From positions 1-7,383 of the forward strand of contig JBKHEJ010000141.1 of the NCBI GenBank assembly GCA_046540855.1: DNA of 7,383 nt, written 5' to 3'. Source of the DNA: T1Sed10-7 sp046540855. Lineage in GTDB: Bacteria; Actinomycetota; Nitriliruptoria; Nitriliruptorales; Nitriliruptoraceae. The notes beneath the pieces are model-generated. The model had not been told where the DNA came from, made no database searches, and worked only from the letters and a program-made list of their open reading frames with translations. This document shows positions 1-5,013 of the stretch, piece after piece; position 1 is the stretch's first letter, and every line of letters starts with the position of its first letter. The position numbers and the translations under genes were made by a program.

Positions 1-713
1 AGCGCCGCGCCGGCGTCAGCCAGCAGGTCGAGCTGCTCTCCGGCGCGGGTCCGGCTGTCCGGGTTGCGCTGGCGCAGCAACGGACCCACGAGCTGCTCGG
101 CCAGGGCCAGCTCCCGCTCGGCGAACTGGCGGTACATGCGCAGGTGCCGGACCTCCAACCCGCCGCCGAGCAGGTGCGCGGCCCTCACCGCCACCTCGAC
201 CGACTCCGCGTCGTACGGCGGCCCGGCGAGCAGCCCGTGCTCGACCAGACCCGCGACGTCCGCGACCTCGAGCCCCGCGGCTGCAGCGAGCCCCTCGGTG
301 TCGAGGTCGAGCTCCCCCGCGACCGGGTGGGAGGGCAGGCTCGGCGCCGGTGCCGGGGCCGGCTCCTGACCAGCGGCCGGTCCTGCCGGGGGCGGCGGGA
401 CCGTGGGTCCGCCGCCGGCGCGGTCGTCGGCTGGAGCCGGTGGTGTCTCGGGTGCCTGGGGTGGCAGCCCCGCGTCGCGCCGCTCGAGCTCCTCCCGGAT
501 CACCTTCAACGGCAGGTACCGATCGCGCTGGGCTCGCAGCACGTAGCGCAGCCGCTCGATGTCTGCGAGGGTGAACTTGCGGTAGCCGGACTCGGTGCGA
601 TCGGGGGAGATCAGACCCTCGGACTCCAGGAAGCGGATCTTGGAGATCGTGATGTCGTCGAACTCGTCGCGCAGCTGGTTGAGGACCTCACCGATGGTGT
701 GGGTGGTCGTCAC
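1..713 (-). CDS. ftsR: MerR-family transcriptional regulator, FtsR-like (3' end cut by window edge)
   Basis: The first 237 residues are present; the C-terminus lies beyond the left edge. Residues about 6-78 form a MerR-type winged helix-turn-helix: the recognition part reads SKIRFLESEGLISP (24-37), then RTESGYRKF (39-47) and a helix with QRDRYLPLKVI (62-72). This SKIRFLE/YLPLKVI pattern is typical of the actinobacterial Rv1828/FtsR group, whose Corynebacterium member activates ftsZ. A Pro/Ala-rich linker (about 85-130) leads to a second helical region containing HLRMYRQFAEREL, presumably the dimerisation or effector part. The start is GTG at 713, inside a GTGA overlap with the garA stop codon, so translation is probably coupled to garA. 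Gene order gcvH-garA-ftsR matches mycobacteria. The MerR assignment is firm; the FtsR name and the cell-division role are inferred from family and context. Confidence 0.87.
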   Translation of the reverse strand, partial: MTTTHTIGEVLNQLRDEFDDITISKIRFLESEGLISPDRTESGYRKFTLADIERLRYVLRAQRDRYLPLKVIREELERRDAGLPPQAPETPPAPADDRAGGGPTVPPPPAGPAAGQEPAPAPAPSLPSHPVAGELDLDTEGLAAAAGLEVADVAGLVEHGLLAGPPYDAESVEVAVRAAHLLGGGLEVRHLRMYRQFAERELALAEQLVGPLLRQRNPDSRTRAGEQLDLLADAGAA

Positions 714-1207
714 GGCGCCTCCCCCAGCGCGAGCGCTGGATCACCGATGAACAGCAGCTTGAAGCGACCGATCTGGACCTCGTCGCCGGTGGCCAGGTCG
801 CGGTGCTCGACCCGCTCGCCGTTGATGTAGGTGCCGTTCAGGCTCCCGTTGTCGTCCAGCGCGATCGCGTGCTCGGCGCGCGTGACGATCGCGTGCCGGC
901 GCGAGACGGTCACGTCGTCCAGGAAGATGTCGGACTCCGGGTGGCGGCCGATGCTGGTCCGCTCGCGGTCGAGCAGGAACCGGGACCCGGCGTTCGGTCC
1001 GCGCACCACGACGAGCATCCCGGTGCCCGGCTCGAGCTCGGGCAGCGACTCGACCTCGTGCTGCGGGTCGAACGCGCCCACCTCCAGCGACGAGGTGGTG
1101 GCGTCGGTGCCGGGCGACGGGTCGTCGGCGTCGGCGACGGGAGCCCCGCACGCCGGACAGAAGTTCGCGCCCTCGGGCACCTGCTGGCCGCACTGGCTGC
1201 AGAACAT
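710..1207 (-). CDS. garA: GarA/OdhI-like FHA-domain regulator with N-terminal zinc ribbon
   Basis: The protein has 165 residues. Residues 3-20 form a zinc ribbon (C3-x2-C6 ... C17-x2-C20). A flexible segment contains ATTS (36-39), in the place of the ETTS motif of GarA/OdhI whose threonines are phosphorylated by PknB/PknG-type kinases. Residues about 64-154 are an FHA domain that closely resembles mycobacterial GarA as I remember it: RGPNAGSRFLLD (69-80), GRHPESDIFLDDVTVSRRH (87-105), GSLNGTYIN (121-129) and GDEVQIG (141-147). G87-R88, S102, R103, H105 and N124 are the expected phosphothreonine-pocket residues. In the family, the unphosphorylated form binds 2-oxoglutarate dehydrogenase and glutamate-metabolising enzymes, and phosphorylation makes the FHA domain bind its own tail. 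The ATG at 1207 was chosen because an AGGAG (1213-1217 on the complement) lies 5 nt upstream and the zinc ribbon starts there; the frame stays open further upstream without family similarity. The zinc ribbon is absent from mycobacterial GarA. Confidence 0.9.
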   Translation of the reverse strand: MFCSQCGQQVPEGANFCPACGAPVADADDPSPGTDATTSSLEVGAFDPQHEVESLPELEPGTGMLVVVRGPNAGSRFLLDRERTSIGRHPESDIFLDDVTVSRRHAIVTRAEHAIALDDNGSLNGTYINGERVEHRDLATGDEVQIGRFKLLFIGDPALALGEAP

Positions 1208-1212
1208 GCGGG

Positions 1213-1217
1213 CTCCT
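1213..1217 (-). promoter_or_regulatory. Ribosome binding site that fixes the garA start
   Basis: The complement reads AGGAG, 5 nt before ATG 1207. It decides the start against a frame that stays open as far as 1738. Confidence 0.75.
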
Positions 1218-1274
1218 GTCTGGACCGGGCCGGCGGGAGGGCCGGCGGACAGCGTCGGGTGCCGGAGCCGGTCG

Positions 1275-1304
1275 CACCTCGACGTCGAGGCCACCTCGAG
1301 GTGG
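1275..1304. promoter_or_regulatory. Two abutting 14-bp perfect palindromes upstream of garA
   Basis: CCTCGACGTCGAGG (1277-1290) and CCACCTCGAGGTGG (1291-1304) are both perfect palindromes and touch without a gap. CACCTCGA (1275-1282) also pairs with TCGAGGTG (1296-1303) as one larger 8-bp stem with a 13-nt loop. They lie 70-97 nt before the garA ATG, between gcvH and garA. They could be a tandem operator or, if transcribed, two small hairpins that compete with one larger one. The symmetry is directly visible; the function is inference, and in DNA this GC-rich some palindromes arise by chance. Confidence 0.5.
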
Positions 1305-1340
1305 TGCCTGCCCGGCGGCGCGGACGCACCGCGCTCGTGC

Positions 1341-1346
1341 AGGGTA
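1341..1346 (-). promoter_or_regulatory. Weak -10 candidate for garA-ftsR
   Basis: The complement reads TACCCT, which fits the actinobacterial TAnnnT -10 pattern. I see no convincing -35 at the proper distance. If used, transcription would begin near 1335, giving a leader of about 125 nt that contains the twin palindromes. The call rests only on the hexamer, so it is weak. Confidence 0.2.
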
Positions 1347-1376
1347 GACCACCGGTGCAGGGCGGCGCGTGGGTGC

Positions 1377-1392
1377 CGCCGGCCTGCCGGCG
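1377..1392 (-). terminator. Small GC hairpin just after gcvH
   Basis: CGCCGG (1377-1382) pairs with CCGGCG (1387-1392) around a 4-nt loop, 6 nt beyond the gcvH stop codon. There is no T-run after it, so it could at most be a weak or Rho-assisted terminator, or an mRNA 3'-end stabiliser. Chance occurrence is quite possible in this composition. Confidence 0.25.
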
Positions 1393-1398
1393 CCGGGC

Positions 1399-1785
1399 TC
1401 AGCCCTCGAGCAGCGCGGCGTAGCCGGCGGCGTCCAGCAACCGCGCCACCTCGGCGGGATCGCTGACCCGCAGGGTGACCAGCCACCCCTGCCCGTAGGG
1501 GTCGGCGTTCACCAGCTCCGGCCGGTCGTCCAGGTCCTCGTTGCGGCTGAGCACCTCGCCGGCGACGGGGGCGAACAGGTCGGAGACGGACTTGGTCGAC
1601 TCGACCTCGCCGATGGCCTGACCCTGGGTGACGTTGGTCCCGGCGGTCGGCAGATCGACGTAGACCACGTCGCCGAGCTGGTCCTGGGCGAAGGCGGTGA
1701 TGCCAACGGTCGCGACGTCGCCGTCGATCCGGACCCACTCGTGCTGGTCGGTGTAGCGCAGGGCGTCGGGGATGTCCTCGGCCAC
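1399..1785 (-). CDS. gcvH: Glycine cleavage system H protein (lipoyl carrier)
   Basis: The protein has 128 residues, the normal length for GcvH. H protein carries the aminomethyl group on a lipoyl arm between the P, T and L proteins of the cytoplasmic glycine cleavage system. Visible family signatures are YTDQHEWVR (11-19), VGITAFAQDQLGDVVYVDLP (27-46) and the lipoylation segment GEVESTKSVSD (59-69), in which K65 is the lipoyl-lysine. The C-terminal GQGWLVTLRVSDPAE region is also typical. The start is GTG at 1785, with AGGGAG 9 nt upstream. gcvP and gcvT are not in the window; a stand-alone gcvH beside garA is the mycobacterial arrangement, which ties one-carbon/glycine metabolism to the 2-oxoglutarate/glutamate switch. 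The gap to the upstream phosphatidyltransferase is 67 nt and contains TAGGGT overlapping that gene's TAG stop, a possible but unsupported -10; co-transcription is equally possible. Confidence 0.96.
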   Translation of the reverse strand: MAEDIPDALRYTDQHEWVRIDGDVATVGITAFAQDQLGDVVYVDLPTAGTNVTQGQAIGEVESTKSVSDLFAPVAGEVLSRNEDLDDRPELVNADPYGQGWLVTLRVSDPAEVARLLDAAGYAALLEG

Positions 1786-1852
1786 GGGGTGGTGCTCCCT
1801 GTCGGAGGGTGAACGGGTGGTGAGCTGCGGGCCGTCAGGCCGTGGACCGACC

Positions 1853-2455
1853 CTAGCGCGGGCGGCGGGCCACCTCGACGGCGTACTGCACGGCGGACAC
1901 GTAGTAGAGCAGGACGCTGACCGCGAAGCTCACCCAGCCGAGCACCTCGAGGGCGGGCTGGGGGTCGGCCGCGCCCGACCCGGCGATCGCGGCGGCGAGC
2001 CAGATGGGGAAGGCCCACATCAGCCCGAAGGTCGCGGTCTTGCCGGTGCGGGTGACGGCGGGAGGCTGCTGCCCCTTGACCAGCAGCACCCCGCCGACGG
2101 CCAGCACCGCGAGGTCGCGGACGACGATCACCACCAACGCCCACACCGGCAGCAGTCCAGCGGCGACGAAGGCGATCCCGACCACCAGGAAGAGTGCCCG
2201 GTCGGAGATCGGGTCCAGCAGGGTGCCGAGGCGGGTGATCTGGTCGAGCCGGCGGGCGAGGTAGCCGTCGAGCCAGTCGGTGACGGCGAACACCACGAGC
2301 AGGACGAAGGCCCGGGTCAGGCGGCCGTCCACGATGTCGAGGTAGATCAGCGGGAGGGCGAGCAGCCTGGCGAGCGAGAGCAGGTTGGGGATCGTCCAGA
2401 TGCGGTCGCTGGTCTCCTGCGGCTCGTCCCTGGCACCGATGTCGAAGACCCGCAT
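1853..2455 (-). CDS. CDP-alcohol phosphatidyltransferase (PgsA/cardiolipin-synthase-like membrane protein)
   Basis: The protein has 200 residues. It carries the complete CDP-alcohol phosphotransferase signature D60-x2-D63-G64-x2-A67-R68-x8-G77-x3-D81-x3-D85, whose aspartates bind Mg2+ and the CDP-diacylglycerol substrate. Several hydrophobic stretches (about 22-42, 49-60, 86-126 and 145-190) indicate a polytopic membrane enzyme. Such enzymes exchange CMP on CDP-diacylglycerol for an alcohol such as glycerol-3-phosphate, phosphatidylglycerol or inositol phosphate. The IPNLLSLARLL start and GKTATF (138-143) favour the PgsA/cardiolipin-synthase side, and mycobacteria have pgsA2 a few genes from gcvH, but the substrate cannot be decided here. 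The ATG at 2455 was chosen because AGGGG lies 8 nt upstream; a GTG 9 nt further upstream is the alternative. The frame stays open upstream into the tRNA but has no coding meaning there. A TACCGT (2498-2503, complement) is a weak -10 candidate. Confidence 0.92.
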   Translation of the reverse strand: MRVFDIGARDEPQETSDRIWTIPNLLSLARLLALPLIYLDIVDGRLTRAFVLLVVFAVTDWLDGYLARRLDQITRLGTLLDPISDRALFLVVGIAFVAAGLLPVWALVVIVVRDLAVLAVGGVLLVKGQQPPAVTRTGKTATFGLMWAFPIWLAAAIAGSGAADPQPALEVLGWVSFAVSVLLYYVSAVQYAVEVARRPR

Positions 2456-2474
2456 GCTGCACACCCCTGCACCG

Positions 2475-2490
2475 ACCGCCGGGCGGCGGT
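2475..2490 (-). promoter_or_regulatory. Small leader hairpin before the phosphatidyltransferase
   Basis: ACCGCC (2475-2480) and GGCGGT (2485-2490) are inverted repeats around a 4-nt loop. They sit about 6 nt upstream of the AGGGG ribosome binding site of the phosphatidyltransferase (complement of 2464-2468). The hairpin could affect translation, but it is short and may be chance. Confidence 0.2.
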
Positions 2491-2527
2491 GGTGAGCACG
2501 GTAGCGACACCGGCGCGGCGGCACGAC

Positions 2528-2560
2528 GATGCCCCGGGCGCCGGTGGCACCCGGGGCATC
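2528..2560 (-). terminator. Strong GC-rich hairpin immediately downstream of tRNA-Pro
   Basis: GATGCCCCGGG (2528-2538) is perfectly complementary in inverted order to 2550-2560: an 11-bp stem with an 11-nt loop. In the direction of transcription it begins 4 nt after the last base of the tRNA. This position and strength fit a transcription terminator that ends the tRNA transcript. No T-run follows, so it is not a classical intrinsic terminator; U-poor hairpin terminators have been described in actinobacteria. It could alternatively block 3' exonucleases during tRNA maturation. Confidence 0.65.
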
Positions 2561-2564
2561 CCGG

Positions 2565-2638
2565 TCGGGCTGGCCGGACTTGAACCGGCGACCCCTCGCC
2601 CCCCAGACGAGTGCGCTACCTGACTGCGCCACAGCCCG
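2565..2638 (-). tRNA. tRNA-Pro, anticodon GGG
   Basis: The complement folds into a full 74-nt cloverleaf. The 7-bp acceptor stem pairs CGGGCTG with CAGCCCG perfectly, followed by U8 G9. The D stem is GCGC/GCGC with loop AGTCAGGTA. The anticodon stem is CTCGT/GCGAG with one G-U pair and loop CTGGGGG. The variable loop is GGGTC, and the T stem GCCGG/CCGGC closes loop TTCAAGT. The anticodon GGG reads the proline codons CCC and CCU. The C1-G72 pair with A73, and G37 next to the anticodon, are proline-tRNA identity features. The 3' CCA is not encoded: the bases after A73 are CCG, so CCA must be added by nucleotidyltransferase. The tRNA separates cmk-der from the phosphatidyltransferase and probably has its own promoter and terminator. 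Confidence 0.96.
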
Positions 2639-2650
2639 TGGTGGGTACGT

Positions 2651-2666
2651 CGCGGCCCCGGCCGCG
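2651..2666 (-). terminator. Possible hairpin between cmk-der and tRNA-Pro
   Basis: CGCGGC (2651-2656) pairs with GCCGCG (2661-2666) around a 4-nt loop. On the transcribed strand it lies about 50 nt after the cmk-der stop codon and 12 nt before the tRNA. It could end cmk-der transcription or sit in the short tRNA leader near its start point. There is no T-run, and the area is rich in CG alternation, so support is weak. Confidence 0.25.
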
Positions 2667-2676
2667 CGCGCGTCTC

Positions 2677-2706
2677 ACGCTACCGCCTCGCTCGCGCCCG
2701 AGCCAA
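2677..2706 (-). promoter_or_regulatory. Candidate promoter for tRNA-Pro
   Basis: The complement reads TTGGCT (2701-2706) as -35, then an 18-nt spacer, then TAGCGT (2677-2682) as -10. The -10 fits TAnnnT and the -35 matches TTGACA at four of six positions. Transcription would start near 2669, about 30 nt before the mature tRNA 5' end. The -35 lies just beyond the cmk-der stop. This is the best promoter-like pair I see in the window, but it rests on pattern alone. Confidence 0.42.
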
Positions 2707-2718
2707 CCGACGGCACGG

Positions 2719-4839
2719 TCAGCGTCGGGCCTGCTCGCGGGCGCGCCGCCGCTCGGCGCGACGGGCCGGGTCGGGGGGCCGGTCGTCGAGGTGCAGGGGC
2801 ACCCCGGTCAGGTCGTACGCCTCACGCAGGGTGCGCTCGAGGTAGCGCAGGTACCCCTCCGGCAGCCGCCCGTTCGTGAACAGCACGATCCGCGGCGGGG
2901 CGGTCTCGGCCTGGGTCGCGTACCTGAGCTTCAGCTGGCGGTTCCCGCGGCGTGGCGGCGCGTGCCGCTCGACCGCGGCGCTCAGGTGCGCGTTCAGCTC
3001 CCGGGTGGGGATGCGCCGCTGGTAGTTGGCCCACACCGTGCGCAGCTGCGGCAGCAGGCGACGCACCCCTCGGCCGGTCTCGGCGGAGACGTTGACCCGC
3101 GGCGCCCAGGCGGCGAAGGACAGCAGCCGGTCCAGCTCACGCTCGAGGTCACCCCGGCGCTGCTCGTCGACGAGGTCCCACTTGTTGCACACGAGCACGA
3201 CGCCCCTGCCGGCCTCGCGCAGCAGCGCCGCGAGCCGCTGGTCCTGCTCCCCCAGCGGTTCGGAGGCGTCGAGCAGGAACAGGACGAGGTCGGCCTGCTC
3301 GATGGCCGCGCGGGTCCGGTCCACGGAGTACAGCTCGGTGTCCTCGCCGCGCCGGTAGTGGCGGCGCATCCCGGCGGTGTCGACGAACACCCAGGGCTGG
3401 CCCTCGAGCTCGAGCATCGTGTCGACGGCGTCCCGGGTGGTGTGCGGGACCGCGTCGACGATGGAGCGCTCCTCGCCGAGGATGCGGTTGAAGAGCGAGG
3501 ACTTGCCCACGTTCGGCTTGCCGATGATCGCCACGCGCGGGACCGCGCTGAGGTCCGGTGCGGGGGTCTCGGCCTCGGGCAGCGCCGCCACGATCGCGTC
3601 GAGCAGGTCACCGACCCCGCGGCCGTGCCGTGCGGAGACCGCCCGCGGCTCACCGAGCCCGAGCGGGTACAGCTCGTGCACCAGCGGCTCCTGGCGGTCG
3701 CCGTCGATCTTGTTGGCGACGAGCAGGGTCGGGACCCGTGAGCGGCGCAGCAGCTTCGCGTAGCGCTCGTCGTCCTCGAGGGCGCCCACGGTGCCGTCCA
3801 CCACGAACAGCACCAGGTCGGCGGCGGCGATGGCCGCCTCGGCCTGCGCGACGATCCGGGCGGCCATCCCCTCCGCGCGGTGCTCCCACCCCCCGGTGTC
3901 CACCACCACGAAGGGCCGGCCGGTCCACTCCGCGACGTGCTCGGTGCGGTCACGGGTGACCCCGGGCTGCTCCTCGACGATGGCGACGCGGGCGCCGAGG
4001 ATGCGGTTGACGAGGGTGGACTTGCCCACGTTCGGCCGGCCCACGACCGCGACCCGGGGCAGGGCGCGCCGGGCCGCGAGCGGGTCGGGCGGCAGGTGCT
4101 CGTGGGCGTGGTCGACGCCGACGGCGACCTCGTGCAGGCGGGCGACGACGGTGTCGACCACCTCGCTGAGCTCCGCCCCGGTGGTGTCCAGGATCCAGGC
4201 GTCCTCCGCGGCGCGCATCGGCGCGGTCGGGCGGGAGCCATCGCGGGCGTCCCGCTCGGCGATCTGGGCGGCGAGGACGTCGACGTCCTCCCGACCGAGC
4301 TGCCCGGCCCGCCGGCGTGCCCGCTCGGCAACGCTCGCGGTGAGGTAGACCTTGAGGTCTGCCTCGGGGGCGACGACGGTGCCGATGTCGCGGCCCTCCA
4401 TGACCCCGCCCCCGCCCCCGAGCTGCGCCCGCTGCGTGAGCAGCAGCCGTTCGCGCACCTCAGGGTGGGCGGAGACCGAGGAGACCGCGGCCGTGACCGC
4501 GTCACCGCGGATCTCCTCCTCCACGTCCCGCCCGTCGAGGAAGGTCCGATCCTCCCGCCGCTCGATGCGGGCCTGCTCGACGACGGCCGCACAGGCCGGA
4601 CCGTCGTCGAGGGGGACCTCGGCCTCGAGGCAGGCGAGCGCTGCGGCGCGGTACAGCGCGCCGGTGTCGATGTGCCGCAGGCCGACCCGCTCGGCGACGA
4701 GCCGGGCGACCGAGGACTTGCCCGAGCCGGCGGGACCGTCGATCGCGACGACCAGGTCACCGAGGGCCGCGGTCGGATCCCAGGCCTCCTCGTCGACCGC
4801 GGGGACGGCGCCGGGGGGCGGGTCGTCGTGCTCGGTCAC
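2719..4839 (-). CDS. cmk-der: Bifunctional cytidylate kinase / ribosome-assembly GTPase Der
   Basis: This is a single 706-residue frame with two complete enzymes. Residues about 28-238 are CMP/dCMP kinase (CMP + ATP to CDP + ADP): P-loop GPAGSGKSS (35-43), RHIDTGALYRA (55-65), EGRDIGTVV (148-156) and the LDTT end (217-220). Residues about 261-690 are Der (EngA), with two tandem GTPase domains and a C-terminal KH-like domain used in 50S ribosome assembly. G domain 1 has GRPNVGKS (267-274), DTGG (314-317) and NKID (376-379). G domain 2 has GKPNVGKS (440-447), DTAG (487-490) and NKWD (552-555). The KH-like domain (about 600-690) ends in an Arg-rich tail. About 20 residues of acidic and Pro-rich linker join the halves, with no internal stop. 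The start is GTG at 4839 with GGAG 6 nt upstream. The fusion is known in actinobacteria; elsewhere the two genes are usually separate neighbours. All active-site motifs appear intact. Confidence 0.97.
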   Translation of the reverse strand: MTEHDDPPPGAVPAVDEEAWDPTAALGDLVVAIDGPAGSGKSSVARLVAERVGLRHIDTGALYRAAALACLEAEVPLDDGPACAAVVEQARIERREDRTFLDGRDVEEEIRGDAVTAAVSSVSAHPEVRERLLLTQRAQLGGGGGVMEGRDIGTVVAPEADLKVYLTASVAERARRRAGQLGREDVDVLAAQIAERDARDGSRPTAPMRAAEDAWILDTTGAELSEVVDTVVARLHEVAVGVDHAHEHLPPDPLAARRALPRVAVVGRPNVGKSTLVNRILGARVAIVEEQPGVTRDRTEHVAEWTGRPFVVVDTGGWEHRAEGMAARIVAQAEAAIAAADLVLFVVDGTVGALEDDERYAKLLRRSRVPTLLVANKIDGDRQEPLVHELYPLGLGEPRAVSARHGRGVGDLLDAIVAALPEAETPAPDLSAVPRVAIIGKPNVGKSSLFNRILGEERSIVDAVPHTTRDAVDTMLELEGQPWVFVDTAGMRRHYRRGEDTELYSVDRTRAAIEQADLVLFLLDASEPLGEQDQRLAALLREAGRGVVLVCNKWDLVDEQRRGDLERELDRLLSFAAWAPRVNVSAETGRGVRRLLPQLRTVWANYQRRIPTRELNAHLSAAVERHAPPRRGNRQLKLRYATQAETAPPRIVLFTNGRLPEGYLRYLERTLREAYDLTGVPLHLDDRPPDPARRAERRRAREQARR

Positions 4840-4905
4840 GCGGGGCTCCAGAGAGGGGGTCGGGCGGGCACCACCGGGGTGGCCGGCAGCCAGCGCCGGG
4901 CCTGT

Positions 4906-4927
4906 CCGGGCAGCCTATCGAGCCCGG
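4906..4927 (-). promoter_or_regulatory. Possible cmk-der promoter element inside an inverted repeat
   Basis: In the 174-nt aroA/cmk-der gap, CCGGGC (4906-4911) and GCCCGG (4922-4927) flank a 10-nt centre. The complement of that centre contains TAGGCT (4912-4917), matching the TAnnnT -10 pattern. A start near 4905 would give a leader of about 65 nt. I find no good -35. The repeat could be an operator over the -10 or a chance palindrome. Confidence 0.28.
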
Positions 4928-4991
4928 CTGCGCCGCCCGCCGCACCACCTGGCTGCGCTCGCCGCGACCGCGGGCCGGATCGGTGACGCTG

Positions 4992-5010
4992 CGGCCGCTG
5001 CCCGTGGCCG
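4992..5010 (-). terminator. Weak hairpin after aroA
   Basis: CGGCC (4992-4996) pairs with GGCCG (5006-5010) around 9 nt, beginning 3 nt after the aroA stop codon in the direction of transcription. The stem is short and no T-run follows. It may mark the end of the tyrA-aroA transcript, but readthrough into cmk-der is equally likely. Confidence 0.2.
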
Positions 5011-5013
5011 GGT

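Noticed and set aside
1227..1248. Direct repeat GGGCCGGCGG (1227-1236 and 1239-1248) upstream of garA
   Set aside because: It is short, pure G/C and only two copies, and is expected by chance at this composition.
1208..1738. N-terminal extension of garA by 177 codons
   Set aside because: The extension is the out-of-frame complement of gcvH plus intergenic DNA; AGGAG and the zinc ribbon mark the start at 1207.
1772..2623. Plus-strand open frame of 283 codons opposite the phosphatidyltransferase and into the tRNA
   Set aside because: The translation is hydrophilic low-complexity sequence, it crosses a tRNA gene, and the minus strand carries the complete CDP-alcohol signature.
2456..2632. N-terminal extension of the phosphatidyltransferase by 59 codons
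   Set aside because: This part of the open frame is the tRNA-Pro gene and its hairpin; a proper ribosome binding site and start exist at 2455.
3880..4986. Plus-strand open frame of 368 codons opposite cmk-der
   Set aside because: It is fully explained as the complement of the cmk-der coding sequence; no family motif is visible and it extends into non-coding sequence.
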